A stretch of 10,462 bases of DNA from Candidatus Saccharimonadota bacterium (GCA_007131065.1 SLRF01000008.1:1-10462); one strand, 5' to 3'; counted from the first letter of the stretch, positions 1 through 6,302 are shown. Numbers and translations: made by a program. Notes: generated from the letters alone by a model not told the origin.

Positions 1-413
1 GCTCCCATATCTTTCAATCCGCGTTCGAAGTCTTTCAGTGCTTTGGATATTAAGTGTCGTTCGACTTCGTACTGAGCTTCATGTACTAACTTGTTCCGCA
101 ATTTATGTGCCGACCATATATCGTTGATGTAGCTAAAGTCGTCTTTCGCACTTTTCAGTCGCTCACCCATAGTCTCGCCTCTGTATCCGCGTTTCTTCAG
201 GGCATAATCCAGGAGTTTATCGGCCTCGATGATTGCAAAGCGTGCCGATTGGTCGGGCTTGCCGGCCATGTGTACTATGTCTTTCCATTTTTGACCCACG
301 AATACCTTGTCTATATGCTGGGCACGTTTTTTGTGTGTACGGGTTATAGGTATGAGCAGTGTCATACCCAATAGCAGAGCTATGCCTAGAACTATTATGA
401 TTAATTCACTCAT
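1..413 (-). CDS. Membrane-anchored HEPN-like protein (3' end cut by window)
   Basis: Reading from an ATG at 413 down to position 1 gives 137 full codons with no stop; the gene runs off the window. Residues about 3-22 are a single hydrophobic helix (ELIIIVLGIALLLGM...), followed by a basic stretch (RTHKKR). The positive-inside rule therefore puts the rest in the cytoplasm. The soluble part is helical and contains AHKLRNKLVHE at about 102-112. The R106-N107-x3-H111 spacing fits the RX4-6H motif of HEPN domains, often RNase active sites, with the usual polar residue after Arg. A strong Shine-Dalgarno (GGAGG, 421-425) sits 7 bases upstream inside gatA, and the start overlaps the gatA stop as ATGA (410-413), so the two are translationally coupled. 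The HEPN assignment rests on motif and helical context only. It could instead be a non-catalytic HEPN-fold or an unrelated conserved CPR membrane protein. Confidence 0.75.
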   Translation of the reverse strand, partial: MSELIIIVLGIALLLGMTLLIPITRTHKKRAQHIDKVFVGQKWKDIVHMAGKPDQSARFAIIEADKLLDYALKKRGYRGETMGERLKSAKDDFSYINDIWSAHKLRNKLVHEAQYEVERHLISKALKDFERGLKDMG

Positions 414-1816
414 AACAAATCCTCCACTGACATTGCTATATCCAGTAACTTCTTATCGGTTCTCTGTGCGCCCTGCAGATGTAATCCTACCGGCAAATCA
501 TCTGTCGCGACCGGTAGGCTTATAGCCGGCAAACCGGCTAGGTTCGTAGCTATTGTCATACTGTCACTTAGATACATTGATAGTGGATCCTGTTTTTCGC
601 CTAATTTGAATGGCGGTGTCGGTGCTGTAGGTCCTATGAGAACATCCACCTTTTCGAAAGCCCGAGCATACTCCTCGGTTATTTGTGTACGTACCTTTTG
701 CGCTTGTTTATAGTAAGCGTCCTGATAACCGCTAGAAAGTACGAATGTGCCGGTAAGTATACGCCGGATAGGCTCTTCACCGAACCCTTCACCTCTAAAC
801 TTGAGGTATGTTTCTAGTAAATCTCCGGCATTTTCTGCGCTCACGCCATATTTTACGCCGTCATAACGAGCTAGATTCGAGCTGATTTCAGCCGGGGCTA
901 TGACATAATAAGCTGCCAGGGCCAGTTCGTTCAGCTCCATGTCTATTTCTACAATCTCTGCGCCTGCTTCTTTGAGTTTATCGATAGCGGATTGGATCGA
1001 AGCTTTTACACTTGAGTCGACACCCTCTCCCATATGCTCAGATACTATGCCTACCTTTAGGCCTTTGAGGTTATGAGCTTTCGATTGGTAAGATTTCTCC
1101 CGCTCTATGGTAGTGCTATCCAGCGGATCCTGACCTGCCAATATGTCTAGAAGATATCCACTGTCGGATACATTGCGCGTGATGGGGCCGATTACGTCAG
1201 TGGAGGAAGCCATTGCAATCACTCCATAGCGAGACACTAAGCCATAGGTAGGCTTGTATCCGACTACGCCACAGAAGCTGGCCGGAAGTCGTATCGATCC
1301 GCCGGTATCTGTACCTAATGCGAACGGTACGATACCCAACGCTACCGCAGCCGCTGAACCACCAGAAGAGCCACCGGGTACGCGAGATTTATCATGAGGA
1401 TTCTTGGTTGGCCCATAAGCGCTGTTCTCGGTCGAGGAACCATGGGCGAACTCATCTAAATTAGCCTTGCCAATCATAATCGCGCCTTCGGCTTCCAGCT
1501 TCTCTATGGCAGTAGCCTGGTATGGCGCTTGGAAATTATCTAGAAGCTTGCTAGCAGCCGTGGTTTTCGTATGATGAGTCAGGAAATTGTCCTTGGCTAC
1601 GAACGGTATCCCTAGAAGGGCTCCGTCCTTCTCGCCTTTTGCTATGCGCTCGTCAATAGACTTTGCCTGCTCCAAAGCCTGGTTGTTTATCTCCAAAAGT
1701 GCATGATAATCTTCGCTCTCTTTCGCCTTGTCTATGCTTTGCTGCACTAGAGATACCGCACTGACCTCCCCAGCGCGCACCTTCTCGACTAGCTCAGGCA
1801 ACTTATCCCAAACCAC
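410..1816 (-). CDS. gatA: Aspartyl/glutamyl-tRNA amidotransferase subunit A
   Basis: GatA is the amidase subunit of GatCAB. It frees ammonia from glutamine and channels it to GatB, which converts Glu-tRNA(Gln) and/or Asp-tRNA(Asn) to the amidated forms. The 468 residues carry the whole amidase signature. Lys75 (GIPFVAKDN), Ser150 in [16 protein letters not shown] and Ser174 ([11 protein letters not shown]) have the Ser-cisSer-Lys spacing of known GatA proteins. The start is a GTG (1814-1816) preceded by a modest purine-rich site (AAAGGCGAG) about 6 bases upstream. The length is slightly below the usual 480-490. It follows gatC by a 55-base spacer made of heptamer repeats and overlaps the next gene by 4 bases. 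gatB is not in view, although it could lie past the left edge. The identity is firm; which tRNA is the main substrate cannot be told from this gene. Confidence 0.97.
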   Translation of the reverse strand: MVWDKLPELVEKVRAGEVSAVSLVQQSIDKAKESEDYHALLEINNQALEQAKSIDERIAKGEKDGALLGIPFVAKDNFLTHHTKTTAASKLLDNFQAPYQATAIEKLEAEGAIMIGKANLDEFAHGSSTENSAYGPTKNPHDKSRVPGGSSGGSAAAVALGIVPFALGTDTGGSIRLPASFCGVVGYKPTYGLVSRYGVIAMASSTDVIGPITRNVSDSGYLLDILAGQDPLDSTTIEREKSYQSKAHNLKGLKVGIVSEHMGEGVDSSVKASIQSAIDKLKEAGAEIVEIDMELNELALAAYYVIAPAEISSNLARYDGVKYGVSAENAGDLLETYLKFRGEGFGEEPIRRILTGTFVLSSGYQDAYYKQAQKVRTQITEEYARAFEKVDVLIGPTAPTPPFKLGEKQDPLSMYLSDSMTIATNLAGLPAISLPVATDDLPVGLHLQGAQRTDKKLLDIAMSVEDLL

Positions 1817-1836
1817 TACGATTCTCGCCTTTCAGA

Positions 1837-1867
1837 ACTAAACCCTAAACCCTGTATCCTAAATCCT
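1837..1867. repeat. Degenerate heptamer repeat, gatC-gatA spacer copy
   Basis: This 31-base block is built from heptamers of the type CCCTAAA, CCCTGTA, TCCTAAA. Aligned with 3394-3424, it is identical at 29 of 31 positions, with only two A/T differences (1848 and 1856). It lies between gatC and gatA, so it is transcribed within that mRNA as (T/G)TTAGG-like repeats. Its function is unknown. It looks like a dispersed intergenic element rather than coding DNA. Confidence 0.8.
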
Positions 1868-1871
1868 AATT

Positions 1872-2162
1872 TCACAGTACTCTCCGAACCTTAATATATC
1901 CGTCCTGAGTACTAGGAGCGTTCTGGAGTAGCTCCTCTCGGGACAACTTAGAACTCTTGACTTCGTCCTCCCTCCAGACGTCAACCAAGCCTGTCACCTG
2001 GGTTGTTATCTCGGTATCCGTAGTATCGACACTACTGAGTTTGGCTACATAATCGAGTATCGACTCCAGTTGCGGAGCCAACTCTGCCGCCTGATCATCG
2101 CTGATGGCGGTCCGTGCCAGTAGTCCTAATCTTTGTACGTCTTGAGAGCTAAATTTCGACAT
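1872..2162 (-). CDS. gatC: Aspartyl/glutamyl-tRNA amidotransferase subunit C
   Basis: GatC is the small subunit that wraps around and stabilises GatA against GatB. The 96 residues match the family's usual size and order: an N-terminal helical segment (SSQDVQRLGLLARTAI), a middle helix (LESILDYVAKLSSVDT) and the C-terminal tail WREDEVKSSKLSREELLQNAPSTQDGYIKVRRVL. That tail corresponds to the family pattern of R-D-x-V, then L-x-N-AP, then G-x-x-x-V-x-x-V. It is the first gene of the gatC-gatA-HEPN transcription unit. The ATG (2160-2162) lies only 7 bases from a -10 box (TATACT, 2170-2175), so the mRNA is probably leaderless or nearly so. The only Shine-Dalgarno-like sequence (GGAAG) abuts the start codon, too close to work well. 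The stop is TGA. Confidence 0.95.
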   Translation of the reverse strand: MSKFSSQDVQRLGLLARTAISDDQAAELAPQLESILDYVAKLSSVDTTDTEITTQVTGLVDVWREDEVKSSKLSREELLQNAPSTQDGYIKVRRVL

Positions 2163-2169
2163 CTTCCAT

Positions 2170-2199
2170 AGTATAGCTCTACACTAGCGAACACTTCAA
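2170..2199 (-). promoter_or_regulatory. Promoter of gatC-gatA operon
   Basis: On the minus strand, TTGAAG (2194-2199) and TATACT (2170-2175) are separated by 18 bases, a good sigma-70-type pair. The -10 ends 7 bases before the gatC ATG, so the predicted transcript starts at or next to the start codon. Confidence 0.6.
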
Positions 2200-2241
2200 A
2201 CAATCGGCCATTTTTAACTTATTTTATGCTCTTAACAATTA

Positions 2242-2270
2242 TTGCTAAAATCAAGTATTCATTGTATAAA
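2242..2270 (+). promoter_or_regulatory. Promoter of the beta-lactamase-like gene
   Basis: TTGCTA (2242-2247) and TATAAA (2265-2270) are spaced by 17 bases in an A+T-rich divergent spacer. The transcript would begin near 2277 and carry a leader of about 64 bases before the ATG at 2341. Confidence 0.5.
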
Positions 2271-2340
2271 TATACTCAATGCTAGGTGCCAAATCTAGTA
2301 TCGAACCTATCCAACTCCCTAGACACGACAAGGGGTAAAC

Positions 2341-3246
2341 ATGAATGCGACAGTAGCACTGGAAGAGCAACTTCGAGAAGAGCTCCGAGATGCAACTAAA
2401 TCAGGGGCTATTTGTAGTCTACTGGTACGCGGTTACGGAATCGATTGCGATATCGATATCGTCATCCGACCGGAGGATGCCTATGAGGCTATGAGTCTCG
2501 GCAAACTCGGCATCATCTGCTACGCGCTGGACCAAGTGGAACGAGAACTACTCGACCTCGAGGACGTGGTCGTCATCCTTGACGATCACAAGCGTCCGGG
2601 AACCGGGGTCTTGCAATTCTGCCCGGAAGGCACAGAAGTTCCGTTAGGGACTCTCATCGAAATTATCTTGATCGAGAGCGATAATACCGGAACCAACGCA
2701 CTTATCGATCACATCGGCGACAGTCAGTCGACAATCAACGATTGGCTAATGCGACATCTCGAACTCTGTACAACTGGCCTCCACGACCGCGATGACCTGC
2801 TATTCGAGTCAGACATCATTAAACCGGAAGACGTCATGAAGCTACTGGAGTGGCATGGATCACGAGAATCGTTTTCGCTCGTATTTAGCGCTCTCGATCG
2901 AAGCCATTGCCGGTCTGGTCTTCGCGGATTCAGTAAAGGCGAAAAACTTGGCTGGCTCAAGAAAGCCCAGCTCGAAGTGGCCGACACACTGAATGCGTTC
3001 GGACTCGCATCGGAAGCACTCAGTAAGCGACTCCTCAACACGTCCCTGCGAAACAAGCCTTCGCGAGTAGCAGCCCTCAAGGAAGGCTTTCACCCTGATT
3101 TCTGTGACCAACGCTACTTCCACGAAGCCGGCTGGTTTCTGGGTAGTCAACACGATTTCAAGGTCGTACTTCAGACGATAGACGCCCCGCCTGCAACCAT
3201 CACGAGAATCGGCGAGATTCTCTACAACTGGAGTGAAAAGGAGTAA
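2341..3246 (+). CDS. Class A beta-lactamase-like serine hydrolase, cytoplasmic, KTG motif altered
   Basis: This 301-residue protein resembles the class A beta-lactamase / penicillin-recognising fold. It has Ser52-LG-Lys55 (SxxK), a long helix and LDLED (the L-x-L-x-D step after SxxK). GVLQF...G...L then leads to ESDNTGTNALIDHIG, with SDN at 113-115 as in class A enzymes, followed by INDWLMRHLELCTTGLHDRDD. Near the C-terminus, where family members have (H)KTGW, it reads HEAGW (261-265), so the conserved Lys and Thr are replaced by Glu and Ala. An extra helical stretch of about 50 residues (about 175-230) lies before that motif, and no clear omega-loop ExxLN is seen. There is no signal peptide or membrane helix. 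The start is fixed by an in-frame stop at 2320-2322 and by AAGGGG (2330-2335) 5 bases upstream, so no export signal was missed. It is monocistronic and divergent from gatC. The fold call is likely. Hydrolysis of beta-lactams is not implied; it may be an esterase, a peptidase or a non-catalytic binder. Confidence 0.75.
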   Translation: MNATVALEEQLREELRDATKSGAICSLLVRGYGIDCDIDIVIRPEDAYEAMSLGKLGIICYALDQVERELLDLEDVVVILDDHKRPGTGVLQFCPEGTEVPLGTLIEIILIESDNTGTNALIDHIGDSQSTINDWLMRHLELCTTGLHDRDDLLFESDIIKPEDVMKLLEWHGSRESFSLVFSALDRSHCRSGLRGFSKGEKLGWLKKAQLEVADTLNAFGLASEALSKRLLNTSLRNKPSRVAALKEGFHPDFCDQRYFHEAGWFLGSQHDFKVVLQTIDAPPATITRIGEILYNWSEKE

Positions 3247-3264
3247 ATAGGTTCAACCACCCAC

Positions 3265-3309
3265 GCCCGCAGCCCCATCAAGCATCCGCTTGGTGAAAAG
3301 GCTGCGGGC
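3265..3309 (+). terminator. Nested hairpin after the beta-lactamase-like gene
   Basis: GCCCGCAGCC (3265-3274) pairs perfectly with GGCTGCGGGC (3300-3309). Inside it CATCAAGC (3276-3283) pairs with GCTTGGTG (3288-3295) around a 4-base loop, leaving AAAA bulged on one side. It begins 18 bases after the stop codon. The downstream tract (CTTCACTTTTGG) is only moderately T-rich, so this may be a weak intrinsic terminator or a 3'-end stabilising structure. Confidence 0.55.
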
Positions 3310-3330
3310 CTTCACTTTTGGAGCAGGATG

Positions 3331-3348
3331 TGGCGCACGAAGGCGCCA
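3331..3348. repeat. Small inverted repeat in 3247-3516 spacer
   Basis: TGGCGC (3331-3336) pairs with GCGCCA (3343-3348) across the 6-base loop ACGAAG. No T-run follows on either strand, so I do not call it a terminator. Confidence 0.4.
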
Positions 3349-3360
3349 AGTATATTGGGA

Positions 3361-3381
3361 TTAGTATTTAGTATTTAGTAT
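3361..3381. repeat. Three tandem copies of a 7-base unit
   Basis: TTAGTAT occurs three times head to tail with no mismatch. Read on the other strand it is ATACTAA, which has the same heptamer period and a CTAA core like the repeats immediately downstream. Confidence 0.85.
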
Positions 3382-3393
3382 TTTGGTTGTAAA

Positions 3394-3461
3394 ACTAAAC
3401 CCTATACCCTGTTTCCTAAATCCTCTCAATACCCTAAGCGAAGCGATATCCTAAATCCTAG
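3394..3461. repeat. Degenerate heptamer repeat region between the beta-lactamase-like gene and uvrB
   Basis: The first 31 bases (3394-3424) match the gatC-gatA spacer repeat (1837-1867) at 29 of 31 positions. A further partial copy (TATCCTAAATCCTA, 3447-3460) follows after ACCCTAAGCGAAGCG. Beyond it, 3469-3498 is a looser run of ACTTTA-type units. The rest of 3311-3516 holds no gene that I can see. Confidence 0.75.
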
Positions 3462-3516
3462 TTATATAGACTTTATGACTTTACAAACTTTAAAACTTTA
3501 TAACTAAGCGCAGTGG

Positions 3517-5478
3517 CTATTGGGCTTTTTCAATTTCCTCGATGTAGTCACGTAACTCGGCGGCCTCTTCGAAGCGGAGATTGGCGGCAGCCAACTCCAT
3601 CTGAGCGGTTAGCTCCTTGATGACGCGGTCGTGCTCGCCTTTGGGTATCTTTTTAACGTCGACTTTCGGAGTTTCAGATTCGTCTTCCTCTGCACGCATA
3701 CGCTCCTCGATAGCCCGCTGGATTCCCTGTGGAGTGATGCCGTGCTTTTCGTTGTACTCAGCCTGGATGGCACGACGCCGATCGGTCTCGTCTATAGCGT
3801 GTTGCATGGAATCAGTGGTCGTATCGGCATACATGAGCACCCGTCCTTCGATGTGTCTAGCTGCCCTACCTATAGTCTGGATCAGCGCTTGGGAGGAACG
3901 CAAAAAACCCTCCTTGTCCGCATCCAGTATCGCTACTAGGCTGACCTCTGGAAGATCGAGACCTTCACGTAATAGATTGATGCCTATCAATACGTCGTAG
4001 ACTCCCATGCGCAAATCGCGTAATATGTCGCTCCGTTCTAATGTATCGACTTCCGAGTGTAGGTACTGGACCTTCATGCCTAAATCAGCGAGGTATTCGC
4101 TTAAATCTTCGGCCATCCGCTTTGTAAGAGTGGTTACTAAGGCCCTCTGTCCACGAGAAGTCGTCTCTCTAATCTCTGCTATTAGATCATCAACCTGACC
4201 TTTAGTGGGGCGTATATCAATTTGTGGATCGAGCAGGCCGGTGGGCCGAATAATCTGCTCTACTACTTGGCTAGAGCGTCCAAGCTCGAAATCGGCCGGG
4301 GTGGCAGATACGTATACCGCCTGGTTGATGTGTTTTTCGAATTCACTATAGGTAAGTGGCCTATTATCCAGTGCACTCGGCATGCGAAAGCCATGCTCTA
4401 CTAGCACTTCCTTGCGAGCACGGTCGCCATTATACATACCCCGGACCTGTGGCAACGTCATATGCGATTCATCGATGAACATTAGAAAATCATCAGGGAA
4501 ATAGTCCAGTAGTGTGGCCGGCTGCTCCCCTTCCTCTCTATCGGTTAGGTAACGCGAATAGTTCTCGATGCCTTTTACGAAGCCGGTCTGCTCTAGCATC
4601 TCTAAATCGTAATTGGTCCTCTGCTCTAAGCGCTGGGCCTCTAGAAGCTTGTTCTCGGACTTCAGCTTTTTTAGCTGTTCTCCTAGCTCTTCACGTATCT
4701 TTACCATGGCTACTTTTAGCTTGTCTTCAGGTGTTACGAAGTGGCTTCCTGGAAATATAGCTACTTCATCCATAGATTCACCAAGTTCTCCGGTCAGAGG
4801 ATCGATATGGCGTATCCGCTCCAATTGGTCGCCGAAGAAATCGAACCGATAGGCGGATTCGGCTCCTATAGGGAAGACGTCTACGACGTCTCCTTTGGCC
4901 CGAAAAGTCCCACGGTGGAAATCGATATCGTTACGCTCGTACTGGATGTCGGTAAGATGCCGAATGAATTTATCTCTTTTGCGCTTCTCCCCCTCCTTGA
5001 GCCGGATGGCCAATGCTGAGTAGTCGGCCACCGCGCCTAGTCCATATATACAGCTGACGCTGGCGACGATTATGACGTCGTCGCGCTCGAGCAATGCCTT
5101 GGTAGAGGCGTGGCGAAGCCGGTCTATCTCTTCATTGATCTGTGAGTCTTTCTCTATGTAAGTGTCGGATTGTGCGATATAGGCTTCCGGCTGGTAGTAG
5201 TCGAAGTAGCTGATGAAATAATGTACGGAGTTGTCGGGAAAGAACCGTTTGAATTCACTGTACAGCTGGGCGGCTAGGGTCTTGTTGTGCGAGAGTACCA
5301 AAGTCGGCTTCTTATTCTGGGCTATGACGTTGGCCATGGTAAAGGTCTTCCCCGACCCGGTCACGCCGAGTAGTGTCTGTTCGCGGTCGCCACGGGACAC
5401 GCCTTCATTTAGAAGCTCAATCGCCCGAGGTTGATCCCCGGTCGGTTCGTATTCGGATGCTAGGTTGAATTCAGCCAT
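3517..5478 (-). CDS. uvrB: Excinuclease ABC subunit B
   Basis: UvrB is the damage-verifying helicase-like subunit of nucleotide excision repair, loaded by UvrA and partner of the UvrC nuclease. The 653 residues are full length (typical 650-700). In order there are Walker A (GVTGSGKT, about 38-45), the beta-hairpin used for damage probing (FDYYQPEAY, about 93-101), and the DESH motif II (about 337-340). SATP (about 392-395), QTIGRAAR motif VI (about 535-542) and a C-terminal UVR coiled-coil domain (the last 35 residues, [15 protein letters not shown]) follow. The ATG (5476-5478) is 8 bases from an extended -10 (5487-5495). A possible GAGGG overlaps that gap but lies only about 2-3 bases from the start. 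It is a single-gene unit on minus, back-to-back with a small membrane protein gene. No clear hairpin terminator follows; the heptamer spacer lies downstream. Confidence 0.98.
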   Translation of the reverse strand: MAEFNLASEYEPTGDQPRAIELLNEGVSRGDREQTLLGVTGSGKTFTMANVIAQNKKPTLVLSHNKTLAAQLYSEFKRFFPDNSVHYFISYFDYYQPEAYIAQSDTYIEKDSQINEEIDRLRHASTKALLERDDVIIVASVSCIYGLGAVADYSALAIRLKEGEKRKRDKFIRHLTDIQYERNDIDFHRGTFRAKGDVVDVFPIGAESAYRFDFFGDQLERIRHIDPLTGELGESMDEVAIFPGSHFVTPEDKLKVAMVKIREELGEQLKKLKSENKLLEAQRLEQRTNYDLEMLEQTGFVKGIENYSRYLTDREEGEQPATLLDYFPDDFLMFIDESHMTLPQVRGMYNGDRARKEVLVEHGFRMPSALDNRPLTYSEFEKHINQAVYVSATPADFELGRSSQVVEQIIRPTGLLDPQIDIRPTKGQVDDLIAEIRETTSRGQRALVTTLTKRMAEDLSEYLADLGMKVQYLHSEVDTLERSDILRDLRMGVYDVLIGINLLREGLDLPEVSLVAILDADKEGFLRSSQALIQTIGRAARHIEGRVLMYADTTTDSMQHAIDETDRRRAIQAEYNEKHGITPQGIQRAIEERMRAEEDESETPKVDVKKIPKGEHDRVIKELTAQMELAAANLRFEEAAELRDYIEEIEKAQ

Positions 5479-5486
5479 ATCCCTCT

Positions 5487-5495
5487 AGTATATCA
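5487..5495 (-). promoter_or_regulatory. Extended -10 promoter of uvrB
   Basis: TGATATACT on the minus strand combines an extended TGn with a near-consensus -10 (TATACT, 5487-5492). No good -35 is seen at 16-18 bases. The -10 ends 8 bases before the ATG, which predicts a leaderless or very short leader. Confidence 0.55.
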
Positions 5496-5496
5496 A

Positions 5497-5525
5497 TTGA
5501 CGAGAACAATTTCCTGTGGTTTAAA
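5497..5525 (+). promoter_or_regulatory. Promoter of the 85-residue membrane protein gene
   Basis: TTGACG (5497-5502) and TTTAAA (5520-5525) lie 17 bases apart. The element starts one base from the uvrB -10 region, so the two promoters are back-to-back and may compete. Confidence 0.6.
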
Positions 5526-5578
5526 TAAAAGCAATCCAAGGCTACTTGGACGAACCTCAACAAGTCATAGGAGAGAAG

Positions 5579-5836
5579 ATGTCTAGTCCGACACAGCTGG
5601 CCCAGCGCAGCTTAAGTGCATTCAAGCTCTTCAGGGCAACAGTCCTCACTATTGCGATTGTGATGGTACTGATACTAATCGGCACCGCCTTGATAGCGTT
5701 GATTCTTCTCGAATCGATGCCACTTGGCGACGTAGTCAAACTGCTCAATATCATCCCGCTGCCCGTCTACGGACTGGTAGTCACGCTCGCGATTGCGGTC
5801 TGGGTGATCGAGAAGTTCCCGCTACGCAGCGACTAA
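5579..5836 (+). CDS. Small membrane protein with two predicted helices
   Basis: I do not recognise the family. The preferred start is the ATG at 5579, with AGGAG (5569-5573) 5 bases upstream, giving 85 residues. An in-frame ATG at 5546 has no ribosome site and sits just after the predicted transcription start. The protein has a short polar N-terminus (MSSPTQLAQRSLSAFKLFR), a long hydrophobic helix at about 21-44 (TVLTIAIVMVLILIGTALIA...), a loop with DVVK, a second helix at about 61-77 (VYGLVVTLAIAVWVI) and a charged tail EKFPLRSD. The positive N-terminus suggests both ends face the cytoplasm. It has its own promoter and no obvious partner gene. The next plus-strand gene also encodes a tiny hydrophobic protein but has a separate promoter. 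Confidence 0.8.
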   Translation: MSSPTQLAQRSLSAFKLFRATVLTIAIVMVLILIGTALIALILLESMPLGDVVKLLNIIPLPVYGLVVTLAIAVWVIEKFPLRSD

Positions 5837-5880
5837 TCAGGCACGTGACGATGTAATTCCCTATGGCTTATTCTTATATA

Positions 5881-5909
5881 TTGACATAACAAAGCAATTA
5901 TGTTTATAT
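5881..5909 (+). promoter_or_regulatory. Strong promoter of the 41-residue peptide transcript
   Basis: A consensus -35 TTGACA (5881-5886) is followed after 17 bases by TTATAT (5904-5909; TATATA one base on). It is the best -35 in the window. The predicted start is near 5916, giving a leader of about 70 bases. Confidence 0.7.
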
Positions 5910-5985
5910 ATAAGCAATTCAGGCGCAAGCTTGGATCACCTTGACAAGCTGTAGAGAGACCACCAACGGACAACAGGAGTTGATT

Positions 5986-6111
5986 ATGACCATTCACCGC
6001 AACATCATGATAGTACTGCTGCTTATGGCAGCAACCGCTCTCTTGCTCGCTGCCGTCGCTGGCTGGATGTCCATGAGCATGAACATTCCACCCCAAGTCG
6101 ACATCCCCTAG
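5986..6111 (+). CDS. 41-residue hydrophobic peptide in a highly structured mRNA
   Basis: This small gene is supported by an excellent ribosome site (AGGAG, 5975-5979, 6 bases from the ATG) and a strong upstream promoter. The peptide begins MTIHRNIMIVLLLMAATA and has one hydrophobic helix (about 7-27), then a Met-rich turn (WMSMSMN) and the tail IPPQVDIP. No charged residue occurs after Arg5 except the Asp near the end. It could be a single-pass inner-membrane peptide or a short signal-peptide-like product. Its mRNA has unusual pairing: leader to trailer (13 bp) and the ribosome-site spacer to the bases right after the stop (7 bp). That resembles the logic of type I toxin mRNAs such as hok, where 5'-3' pairing blocks translation. 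This toxin reading is inference; no sequence similarity to a named toxin was recognised and no clear antisense promoter was found. Confidence 0.65.
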   Translation: MTIHRNIMIVLLLMAATALLLAAVAGWMSMSMNIPPQVDIP

Positions 6112-6133
6112 GAATCAACCATGTTTACTCCGA

Positions 6134-6165
6134 TTGGCACAAAAGTGCCATCTTGCGCAACTGCG
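6134..6165 (+). repeat. Two adjacent small hairpins downstream of the peptide gene
   Basis: TGGCAC (6135-6140) pairs with GTGCCA (6145-6150) around AAAA. Next to it, TGCGC pairs with GCGCA around AACT (about 6153-6166). Both lie in the presumed 3' untranslated region. Confidence 0.6.
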
Positions 6166-6175
6166 CAGGTACATT

Positions 6176-6244
6176 GGCGTCCGAGGAGGGCATGGAAAGC
6201 AACGTTTGTACCTCTTGGTACATCCACCATGTCCTCCTCGCGCC
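6176..6244. repeat. Long 18-bp hairpin between convergent transcription units
   Basis: GGCG (6176-6179) plus CGAGGAGGGCATGG (6182-6195) pairs with CCATGTCCTCCTCG (6227-6240) plus CGCC (6241-6244), with a 2-base bulge and one G-U pair. The loop contains a second hairpin, GTACC (6208-6212) with GGTAC (6217-6221) around TCTT. It sits between the plus-strand peptide gene and the end of the minus-strand operon at 6303. It may help stop either transcript or form part of the peptide mRNA fold. Confidence 0.65.
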
Positions 6245-6259
6245 TATACCCACCCCAAA

Positions 6260-6282
6260 CTCTCTACAGCTTATTCTTTTTT
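6260..6282 (+). terminator. Possible terminator formed by long-range pairing plus T-run
   Basis: CTCTCTACAGCTT (6260-6272) is the 3' arm of the 13-bp repeat whose partner lies about 300 bases upstream. ATTC and then six T follow. The T-run location suits a 3' end. Whether such a distant stem can form in time to terminate is doubtful, so the nearer 18-bp hairpin may contribute. Confidence 0.4.
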
Positions 6283-6302
6283 GATTTATAAAATTTCTAT
6301 TT

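Larger units (their letters stand above)
5946..6272 (+). repeat. 13-bp inverted repeat enclosing the small peptide gene
   Basis: AAGCTGTAGAGAG (5946-5958) in the leader is perfectly complementary to CTCTCTACAGCTT (6260-6272) downstream of the gene. In RNA the two arms would close the whole transcript, and T6 (6277-6282) begins 4 bases after the second arm. A second, inner pair is GTTGATT (5979-5985, just before the ATG) with AATCAAC (6113-6119, just after the stop). Confidence 0.7.

Noticed and set aside
105..525. Short plus-strand frames over the left end
   Set aside because: They are shadows of the HEPN-like gene and of gatA on the minus strand. The minus-strand frame is open to the window edge with a strong ribosome site.
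1837..1867. Telomere or G-quadruplex
   Set aside because: The CCCTAAA-like units are few, degenerate and internal to an operon, with too few G-runs for a stable quadruplex.
410..2162. Alternative genetic code (UGA as glycine)
   Set aside because: gatA and gatC both end at TGA at the expected length, and the conserved proteins contain no internal TGA codons.
2724..3153. Two minus-strand frames opposite the beta-lactamase-like gene
   Set aside because: They are antisense shadows with Ser/Arg-rich composition, no ribosome site and no recognisable motif, while the plus frame has family motifs.
3361..3461. CRISPR array
   Set aside because: The repeats are 7-base units in tandem with no unique spacers of regular length and no cas genes nearby.
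5546..5578. Upstream ATG for the two-helix membrane protein
   Set aside because: It has no Shine-Dalgarno and lies about 14 bases after the predicted transcription start, whereas the ATG at 5579 has AGGAG at ideal spacing.
5930..5986. Antisense (sok-like) promoter over the peptide leader
   Set aside because: A minus-strand TTATAT and several A+T-rich hexamers exist, but no -35 sits at a proper distance, so I could not support an antisense RNA.
5833..6096. 87-residue minus-strand frame opposite the small peptide gene
   Set aside because: It has His/Cys/Gln-rich random composition and crosses a strong plus-strand promoter. The plus-strand peptide has a better ribosome site.
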